Source: Glycine soja (lineage: Eukaryota > Streptophyta > Magnoliopsida > Fabales > Fabaceae). From it: DNA of 64,000 nt. The DNA lies in contig NC_041003.1 in NCBI RefSeq assembly GCF_004193775.1, forward strand, positions 22,740,573-22,804,572, read 5' to 3'. Under the pieces are notes generated by a model. That model was not told the DNA's origin. It searched no databases and was given only the letters and a program-made list of their open reading frames with translations. This document shows, one piece after another, positions 56,203 to 64,000 of the stretch. The position numbers and the translations under genes are program-made. Position 1 is the stretch's first letter. Each line of letters opens with the position of its first letter.

Positions 56203-56236
<34 letters not shown>
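56200..56236. repeat. (TA)n microsatellite
   Basis: About 18 TA units beside the insertion site of the nested LTR. Confidence 0.95.
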
Positions 56237-56238
<2 letters not shown>

Positions 56239-56345
56239 CTCAATACACATTGTTGTGACCTGCCCTCCAGCGGGGGCGCGAAAAGGCCTCTCGAGCGGGC
56301 CAAGGGTGCGTCTTCCATCGAAGGAAAACGCGTGGAGTCGCCACC

Positions 56346-57925
56346 TGTTGGATCAAATGGCCTCAGAATAATTAAGAAGGGGGGTTGAATTAATTATTCC
56401 TAAACCTTTACTAATTAAAAATTTACTCTTCTAAGGCTTTTACTATGTTGTTAAGTGAATAAGGAGTAGAAGAGAAACTTAACCAAAAGTAAAAGCGGAA
56501 ATTAAAATGCAGAGCGGAAATTAAAAGAGTAGGGAAGAAGGAGACAAACACACAAGAGTTTTTATACTGGTTCGGCAACAACCCGTGCCTACATCCAGTC
56601 CCCAAGCGACCTTCGGTCCTTGAGATTTCTTTTCCAACCTTGTAAAAATCCTTTTACAAGCAAAGATCCACAAGGGATGTACCCTCCCTTGTTCTCTTTG
56701 AAAACCTAGTGGATGTACCCTCCACTAGAACTGATCCACAAGAGATGTACCCTCTCTTGTTCTCAGTCAAACCCACGTAGATGTACCCTCTACTTGTACC
56801 ACAAAGGATGTACCCTCCAATGTATTAAGACAAAGATCTCAGGCGGTTAAACCTTTGAAACTTTGTGAATGGAGATACAAAAGAATTCTCAGGCGGTTAG
56901 TCCTTTGAAATCTTTTGTATAAGGGAAAGGGAAGAATCAAAAGAATTCTCAGACTGTGTCGTTTTGAATTTTTTGACAAGGGAGAAGGGAGACACAAAAG
57001 AATTCAAGTGGTTAGTCCTTTGTTCTTTTGGAAAAGGGAGAAGAGAGACACAAAAAGAATTCAGGCGGTTAGTCCTTGGCAAATTCTTTTTGGCAAAGGG
57101 AGAAGAGATGAAAAGAATGAATAGCACAAGTTTTCAAGGTTTAGAAAACCAGAAAACTTTGGAAAGCTTTTTGGCACAAGGAAGAAGAAGAAGTTCAAAG
57201 AGATTCAAAGATTGGATTAATTGAAAAGATTAATTAAAATGCAAAACAAAGCGTTGCTTTTATAGACTCTTCATGTCTGGTCACGAGAACCATTTAGAAG
57301 AGTTATGACTTTTAGAAAAACTTCAAACCAATTTGAAAAAGTCAAAAATCATTTGAAGAGTAACATCTTTTGATTTATTCAGAAACAATCACTGGTAATC
57401 AATTACCAAATCAGTGTAATCGATTACACAAAGCTTTTTTGTGAAAGAATGTGACTTTTCACATTTGAATTTGAATTTCAATGTTCAAGCACACTAGTAA
57501 TCGATTACCAAAACATTGTAATCGATTACAACTTTTTGAAATCAATTGGAACGTTGTAAATTCAGTTGAAAGCTTTTTGAAAACCATTTTGCTTACTGGT
57601 AATCGATTACAATAATCTGGCAATCGATTACCAGAGAGTAAAAACTCTTTGGTAAACATGTTTTGAGAAAAATCCATGTGCTACTCAGTTTTTGAAAAAA
57701 CCTTTTCATACTTATCTTGATTAAGTCTTCTCTTGATTCTTGAATCTTGAGTCTTGAATCTTGACCTTGATTCTTGGAAGCTTGAACTTTGAAGTGTTCT
57801 TGATTCAATCTTGAACTCATTCTTTGATTATCATGAATTGACCTTTGAGCTTTTTGTCATCACTTTTTTTATCATCAAAACATCTTTGAATCAATCTTGA
57901 TTCATCATAAAGCTTTGCTTCTACA
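56346..57925 (-). mobile_element. Copia solo LTR (TGTAGAAGC type), TSD CCACC
   Basis: Plus-strand TGTTGGATCAAATGG at 56346 and GCTTTGCTTCTACA at 57925 are the reversed ends. CCACC lies at 56341-56345 and 57926-57930. It is complete (1580 bp). GGGTACA hairpins (as TGTACCC on the plus strand) have perfect stems: CAAGGGA/TCCCTTG (56671-56691), CTAGTGGA/TCCACTAG (56706-56728), CAAGAGA/TCTCTTG (56739-56759). Confidence 0.93.
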
Positions 57926-58299
57926 CCACCAATGTTTATTCAAGGAAAATGTACGAAAACCCAAAAGACGATGGTCAGCATATTTTGAAAATAAGGGTTC
58001 GGGAGTTGTTTACGCACGGGGAAGGTATTAGCACCCCACGTGCCCGTCACACGAAATGGCAGCCTCTAATCGAATGTGCAAGACATGACTTCAAAATTAT
58101 GTATTTTCCCTTTTTTTTGTTTTTTTTATCTTTTTGGCTTTTTATGTTTTTTACTTTTTTGTAGTTGACAAGGGTGTTCCCCTCGCTCCTACGTATTCCT
58201 CAATTGAGGAAATCAGACCTATGTAGTTCTTTAGTAAGAACTGAATGTTGGTTAAGTTGTTTTGATCTTTTTTTGCAAGATTGATTTTAACCGCACAAA

Positions 58300-58600
58300 A
58301 GTCGTTTAAGGCATTGGACCTTTAAATGATCTTTTGATTTTTGAAAAGAGAGAATCGTTAAGGTGCTGGACCCTTTTGAACGATCTTCTCAATTTTGAAA
58401 GGTGAGAATTGTTAATGCGTTGGACCTTTAACGATCTCTTGTTTTTTGGAAGGGGAGAAACGTTAAGGCGTTGGACCTTTAACGATCTCTTGTTTTTTGG
58501 AAGGGGAGAAATGTTAAGGCGTTGGACCTTTAACGATCTCTTTTTTTTTAAATGAGAGAAACGTTAAGGTGTTGGACCTTTAACGATCTCATGGGGTCGA
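58300..58600 (-). repeat. GGTCCAACGCC hairpin array in the type II LTR
   Basis: Units of about 50 bp on the plus strand: GAAACGTTAAGGCGTTGGAC followed by CTTTAACGATCTC, four or five times. Left and right arms (CGTTAAGG / CCTTTAACG) pair around the GCGTTGGA loop. Confidence 0.75.
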
Positions 58601-60654
58601 CAAAAGTGGGGCTTTTGCTCCTACGTATCCTCAATTGCGATGAGGAAATCAGACCTACGTAGTTCTTCGTGACCGTTTAAGGCGTTGGACCTTGAAACGG
58701 TTTTCAAATGACCTTTTCGCGAGCAAAGCTTGATTTGTGAGTTGATTTTATCCTTAGTTTCACTTGGTTATTTCTCAACTCATTTAAGGGGAATTTTCAA
58801 CGTAAGTGTCTGGTTAAAACTTGCCTTTTTTTATGATTAACCGAGGTCACGACATGAACGATTGGTTGAATTTTACTTTAAAGGCGATTAAACGAGATTA
58901 CAAAACAAATGATCGGTTGAAATTCAATTTAAACATTGATTAAGTGAGATTATGGCTTAAACGTTCAGTCGAAACTCGCTTAAAACGAAGAAAGAGAATA
59001 CCAAAAGTAGAAGAATGAAGATGAAGACATACAAAGCAAGAATGGACCCCTAAGTGTGCATAGAATGAATTCAATGCTTCAAAATCAAAAACTAATCGGT
59101 TGAAGATTGACAAATGATGAAGAACGGCGAAGAACGTCCACGGAGTTGATCACGGAAACGTCACCGAAGCGTTACGAAAGCTCCTCGGCTTTGATTTTCT
59201 CCTTCTTTCTTCTTCTTCTCACTAATTTAAAGTGAATTATGGATACCCAGGGTGCTGGCCCCTTCCTCTCAGCCTCCCACGCCCCTTTTATAGCCAAAAT
59301 AGGGGAGAAGCTTGCCGCCCAGCTCGCCCAAGCAAGCTGGTTGCTTCGTGATGAAGTTTCCTAAGTGCACCCCCAAATTGATCAGTTCACCCCCATTTTT
59401 GTTTCCCTCAAATTGATCACGAAAATGTTACGGAAGCATTATGGAAGCGCCTCGGCCTTGATTTTCTTCTTCTTTCTCCTTATTTTCACTAATTTTAAGT
59501 GAAATATGCTTGCCAGGGTGTTGGACCGCTTCCTTTCCGCCCCCCTATGCCATTTTACAGCAAAATATGGTGGCCGCCCAGCTCGCCTAGACGAGCTGGG
59601 TTGCTTCCACCTAAAGCAACAAAATGCCCAGAATCTTCTAGATGGCCCCAATGCTAGTTACACCCCCCCAATTTGATGAGTTCACCCCCTATTTTCGTGT
59701 TTTTGGCTCATTTCCTTCCAAAACGTCACAGAACCATACGAATTATGCGGCGACGAGTGTTAAGCACCTCAAAGTGGTCAATTAAGGTCCGCATGCTGAC
59801 AAACAATTGTCCCTGGAGGAAATTAGGGTATGACACACATCATTCACATGATGGAAAGTAAATTAGTTCATACATATAATTAAATATGTGATTGACATCC
59901 TCAATTCAAAAAAAAATTATAGAACTAGCTATAGAGGAGTTGATTAACAAAACACAACTCTATCCTAAAATAATTCCAATGTCATCACATCGGTTGGCAG
60001 CTCCAACAAAAGAATCTCACTCCATGTAATCTATTGTTGTCCATCTGCTCCCACGAACGAATGTTTGCAATCATCACAGGTACCAACCACACGGTACAAA
60101 AATTGCAAGGCTGAGTTTATTATAAAATAAATCAACACAAAAATCAAATGACCATGATTAGTAAGAAACCATTAACAAATACCATAATCTTACACAAATA
60201 TCCATTAGTCCAACATACACACAACAACTAGTCATCATCTTTTCACAATTCAAATCAATCATGCTCAGTATGATGCTCGTACCTAACCTCAACTCTCAAA
60301 TGCAATGCAGTACGATTCATCAGGAAATAGCCTGAGTGTGTCGAGGTCACCCTATCATGCAAAGAACCCCCCCCCCCATGGTGATTAGCCTGAGTCACAA
60401 GGGAGTTCCAAACCGAGGGACATGTCCCCAAGTACAAGTATTTTCCCTCATGAAAAACTACAAGTACTTACTAACAAAGTTTATACTATTTTCATGAAGT
60501 ATGACACATAGGCATCATCAATGTACTGACCATGGATAATTAAAGATTCTAAGCCATCCTTCACTCTGAGATGCTTGAACTCTTTAACCAATCTATTTCC
60601 CCCACTGGGGATATCCAACTTGGTCACTGCACCCCCCATGTACATACACAACAT

Positions 60655-61000
60655 ACATCATCTCAATGTCATTATCAACATCAACATTATCTTATTTCGA
60701 TGTCATTTTCAACGTCAACATCATTTCATCTCAAAGACATTATCAACATCAACATCATCTCATCTCAAAGACATTATCAACATCAACATCATCTCATTTC
60801 AATATTATCATCGATAACAACATCACCTCATATCACATTATCATCAATAACTTCATTCTCATATCAATATTATCATTAATAACAACATCACCTCATATCA
60901 CATTATCATCAATAAGTTCATTCTCATATCTATATTATCATTAATAACAACATCACCTCATATCAACATTATCATCGATAGCAACATCATCAGTAATCAC
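60655..61000 (-). repeat. CATCATCTCA / ATTATCATC minisatellite
   Basis: Two overlapping tandem patterns: a ~36-bp unit (AAGACATTATCAACATCAAC) and a ~70-bp unit (CATTATCATCAATAAC). Frames across it in all three phases are low-complexity by-products. Confidence 0.8.
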
Positions 61001-61919
61001 ATCCCACACATACATCCATATAAATTTCATGTCTGAGATTCACACTTCATGGGTCTTCAAACAACATAAGTCTAATAAAATGATAATATCATTTATCAAT
61101 AGCAGATGCATCGCATCCCATTAGTCAAAAACATTATTTTTCTTGAAAACCAGCATGCACAGGGATAGACATACATTCTCATAATTGGGTTCCCTAATCC
61201 CAATTATAGTATCAAAGCCATAAATTATAAGAAACTCCACTCACCTATCGTGAGCTCTTCGTCAACTCCTCTCTACATCGCTCAAAGGTCTCTCTCTTGT
61301 TCACGTTCGTCAGCCCAAACGTAGAGTTCTATATACCAAATTGAAGGCAATCTAGAATAAATTTCAAACACAAGGTTAAAAATAACATTTAGGGTCAAAT
61401 ACCCTCATCAAAATAAAAGAGGCTAAGGGGTTTCTGGTTCTACTACAAAGAGAAGTCATTTTGAAATTCCGATCACGCCAATTGGATCGGGGTTCAGCGA
61501 AGGTCATGAAAACAACATCAATTTTATAAAAAAAAGATAACTTTTACAACGTCTCATATTCAAGGGTTTTCAAAGGAAGTGTAAAAACATCCTATTACGG
61601 TACCCAAAACACAAGAGACACTAAGAGAAGCTCAAACTAACTGGGAGAAAGGCATAGAAGTCAAGATTACCTCAGAGAAACTACAAAAGAAAGGATTGAA
61701 AGCTTGTTCTATACCGAATCCTTGAGGTGGATTTTGAGGATTCCGCTCCGATTAAAGTGTTCCTCTAGGTGTGGTGGTTCGACGGTAGGCAGCGTTGGCT
61801 TGTGATGGCCACCGGTGGTCGTGGGTGGTCGAGGAGAAGTTAGGGTTTTTTGGGCAGAAATTTGAAAGAAAAGGAGCTCAAAATGTGTAATTTTACACTA
61901 TTGGACGTATTTACAATCT

Positions 61920-62095
61920 GCAGATCTCGCTTAGCGAGCTCGTCCCGCTAAGCAAAAATCCACTTGTCTCGCTAAGCAAGTTTCCCTCTTGGATTGAGCA
62001 TTGCGCTTAGTGTGCCTGTCTCGCTAAGCGAATTTCCCTCTCAGGTTAGGAATTGCGCTTAGTGCGCCTGTCTCACTAAGTGAGACATCCAAAAA
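61920..62095 (-). repeat. GCTTAGC/GCTAAGC motif cluster in a gypsy LTR
   Basis: About eight motifs such as CTCGCTTAGCGAG-like and CCGCTAAGC, the same family of motifs as in the Athila spacer. The related LTR at 4565-7170 lacks them. Confidence 0.7.
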
Positions 62096-62398
62096 TGTTA
62101 TTTGGAAATTCCCAACTATCAAAACATGCAGACTTGAGTCACGAAACCTACAATTCAAGTTTGAAGATGATCCAACGGTTAACGAGTCTGAGATTGTGGT
62201 TTTACCAAAACAGATTTAGGTAAAACTTGACATCTCACAGTTTCAACATAGGTCAACCAAACTCTACATAACCTAAAATCCACATCAAGAAATCACACAT
62301 AGCAAATTAACACAACACCCGAACTTATCCAAATCAATCAAATAACAATAATTACATTAAACATCAATTTTAAGTTATCAAAATATTAGGTCGTTACA

Positions 62399-64000
62399 TC
62401 CAAAACTGGTAGATGCAGACACACTCTATCAACAACTATCTTGATATTAGTGGCCTTTGAAATGTACAGACGTATGTTGTGGCTTAATTGTGCAAATACA
62501 TTTGTTCATGCAATTTACCAAGGGATGAGCAATCTTCTTAAGAAAGATTGACATCAGCGGGATGCACTGGTAAGAGATTGGTAATGGGCGTCCACAGGTG
62601 CACCTTTTTCTGAAACATTATCTTTGGAGGTTCAACTTCTTGCAAATGGTCCCTTTTGTGTTTTACGAATAGATCTCGAGAGATAATGCTTTGAGAGATC
62701 TTTTTATCCTTCAACTTTTGCATGTGATGCCCTGCTTGAGTGAGGGTCACTTGTATAGATGGTCGAACTCGTTGTTGAGTTCTAGGTGCAAGCTAGTGGG
62801 GAGACATCTTGACAAAGATTAGTTGCACTAGACAAGTCCATTATGGGGGAGGAAGATGAACTATGGCATCTAATGACAGAGCCTTAAAGGCTTCAGATGG
62901 AGTGTGCTCATAGTCATGTTTCATCTAGACAGGTGCTTGGACAAATACAGTTTCCCTTGCCACAGGTTCAGAGGATAAAAGTGCAAAGAAAAGGGTCTAA
63001 AATGCAGGATTACCGTTAATGAATGCCAAAGGAAAGCTCTGAGAATTTGATAATGGTTCCTTTGGAGCAGCCCTTCAGTATCTATCTAGATGCAAAGGTG
63101 ATTGAGGAGGACACAGTTGAGTGGACAATGGATGTTTGCAGAGGGTAAAGATAAAAGTATCATCCGCAAACTCACTATCTGATGATTGAGAGGTTAGATC
63201 CTCCTTGTTTCTAGTAAAGGAAACTGCCCATTCTTTATCTCCAATCTCTAGGTTGGCCTTGGTCTCCCTTGTTTTAATGCATCTTGAAATAGCAGAGAGG
63301 ATGACAGGTGCCTGGAGTTCAGAGACTGGTTGGACTTCCTTTTCCCTCTTTGGTGTAGGGGCATCTATAGTAGCTTTTTTCCTCCTTTTTTAGGGCCACT
63401 TGAACCAAACCTTCATCATCTTCATCAATATTACTTTGGTTTTTCAACCTTTATAGGACTGCTAAGGTCATGGTCGGTGGATACGCAAGAGTGGATGCAA
63501 CAGACTTATGTCTTCTTTTAGTCTTATGTCCCTAGCAAGAAGCTCTTATTCTTCCTTCTTCATCCTCTTGTGATTGTTTTCTATTATTTTTCTTTTCTAT
63601 TGCTCAGCCATGATCTTTTGAGTCTTTCTCAAAATACCAAAGTTTTTCAGACCTTGGTCTTCATCAGCGATGGCCTTGGCTAGCCTCTTTTGTTTCCTTT
63701 TATGTATAGCATTCAGGTCCGCTTGGGGAGCCTCCTTCAAGCTTTGTTCTAAAGTAACCTTCATAGCTTTTAGGTTAGTCTTGCTAAACTTTTTTTGTTT
63801 AGCAAAAACTATGCCCTTGGCTTTTAGAGTCCTTGTCCATCTTGTTGAAAACATGGTATAATCCTTGATCCCACAAGAGCTTGTTGATGAGAGTTGTATA
63901 TTAGATGTCGTCTAAACCACCTAAGACCTTTAGGTTCCTCAAAATATTGATGTATATGGTGTGTGGAAGGTCAAACGGAAGGTTCTCCATCAAGTGAAAT
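62399..64000 (-). pseudogene. Decayed coding-like sequence of unknown type
   Basis: The minus strand has long stretches with protein-like composition but several stops and shifts. Clean pieces are 62750-62538 (70 residues, MTLTQAGHHMQKLKDKKISQ onward) and 63854-63597 (85 residues, Lys/Ala-rich). Near the right edge it reads LPFDLPHTIYINILRNL and INKLLWDQG, which recalls the retroelement-derived plant transposon proteins. I do not recognise the family. It could belong to an element whose other end lies outside the window, since the sequence is open at 64000. Confidence 0.4.

Larger units (their letters stand above)
56251..59835 (-). mobile_element. Ogre-like (type II) solo LTR, TSD CACAT
   Basis: Minus-strand TGTCATACCCTAATTTCC starts at 59835. 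The end at 56251 reads ...GGGCAGGTCACAACA. CACAT flanks both sides (56246-56250 and 59836-59840). Without the nested copia LTR it is about 2.0 kb. TATAAAAG (plus 59285-59292) is the promoter. The promoter-proximal part is partly duplicated (about 59145-59260 and 59415-59530). It carries an array of GGTCCAACGCC hairpins (58300-58600) and two TACGTA hairpins (58183-58230 and 58619-58664). Confidence 0.9.
56059..62398 (-). mobile_element. Gypsy 5' LTR (TGTAACGACC...), split by a nested solo LTR
   Basis: On the minus strand it starts TGTAACGACCTAATATT (62398) and ends GAGGAAGGTTGTTCCA (56059). Removing 56251-59840 leaves about 2.75 kb, similar to its relative at 4565-7170. The two share the region around the CCCACGAACRA motif (about 60050 here) and the LTR end. 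Different from the relative, the 5' part has a GCTTAGC/GCTAAGC cluster (61920-62090). Because a primer site follows and no common flanking repeat is seen, it is a 5' LTR rather than a solo LTR. Confidence 0.8.

Noticed and set aside
60571..60944. Three overlapping His/Ser/Thr-rich frames
   Set aside because: Minisatellite readings in three phases.
56059..62398. Solo LTR
   Set aside because: Flanks ACTAA and TCCAA do not match, and an initiator-Met primer site follows the 56059 end, so it is a 5' LTR of a truncated element.
1..64000. Host protein-coding genes, tRNA, rRNA or miRNA genes
   Set aside because: None could be supported. All long open frames belong to retroelements or simple repeats. 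The tRNA-like strings are primer binding sites of about 12-19 bases only.

Overview
This window is plant nuclear DNA built almost entirely of nested LTR retrotransposons, with no convincing host gene. The families fit a legume, most likely soybean (Glycine) pericentromeric heterochromatin: SIRE1-like copia LTRs with an env-like ORF, an Athila-type gypsy element with GCTTAGC-rich spacers, Ogre/Tat-like gypsy elements primed by tRNA-Arg, and a CRM-like chromovirus. The species call is inference; the element structures are read directly from the sequence.

Layout. 1-1493 is the right part of an Ogre-like LTR. 1494-13016 is a minus-strand Athila-like element lacking most of pol (env-like ORF, spacer, protease, gag fragment, tRNA-Asp-type PBS, 5' LTR). 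It is interrupted by a gypsy solo LTR (4565-7170, TSD TGAAT) and by the 3' end of a SIRE-like copia element (8740-11464). 13017-15997 is an Ogre-like 5' LTR, PBS and leader. 15998-31562 is a minus-strand CRM-like element. Its 3' LTR holds a copia solo LTR (16106-17594) and a pol-less SIRE-like element (18078-24370, TSD AAAAC). Its integrase gene holds a solo LTR of its own family in the opposite orientation (25194-26264, TSD CTCAT). 31563-33066 is a truncated minus-strand copia LTR.

From 33067 a plus-strand copia gag pseudogene begins. It is split by a gypsy solo LTR (33352-53197 overall, TSD CTATT), which is itself split by a complete 18.7-kb Ogre-like element (34345-53073, TSD GTTAC). That element has near-identical LTRs, a tRNA-Arg PBS, a decayed ORF1 and gag, no pol, and a very large 3' region of five kinds of tandem repeat. 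53203-53995 is the rest of the copia gag. 54014-55839 is a minus-strand copia gag start, PBS and LTR. 56059-62398 is a minus-strand gypsy LTR (tRNA-iMet PBS) carrying an Ogre-like solo LTR (TSD CACAT), which carries a copia solo LTR (TSD CCACC). 62399-64000 is a decayed coding-like stretch I do not recognise.

The most interesting signal is not a gene. Several unrelated LTR families here carry arrays of short hairpins in which the loop stays constant while the two stem arms change together. These include GGGTACA loops and CTAACCGCCTGA loops in the copia leaders, GGTCCAACGCC loops and a bulged TACGTA hairpin in the Ogre-like LTRs, and a 24-bp minisatellite whose GAGGAC/GTCCTC arms covary. The leader hairpins all lie downstream of the LTR TATA boxes, so they should be in RNA. 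Upstream of the copia TATA boxes are clusters of the palindrome TAATCGATTA. A 183-bp tandem array just before the Ogre-like 3' LTR repeats the start of U3 about 15 times.
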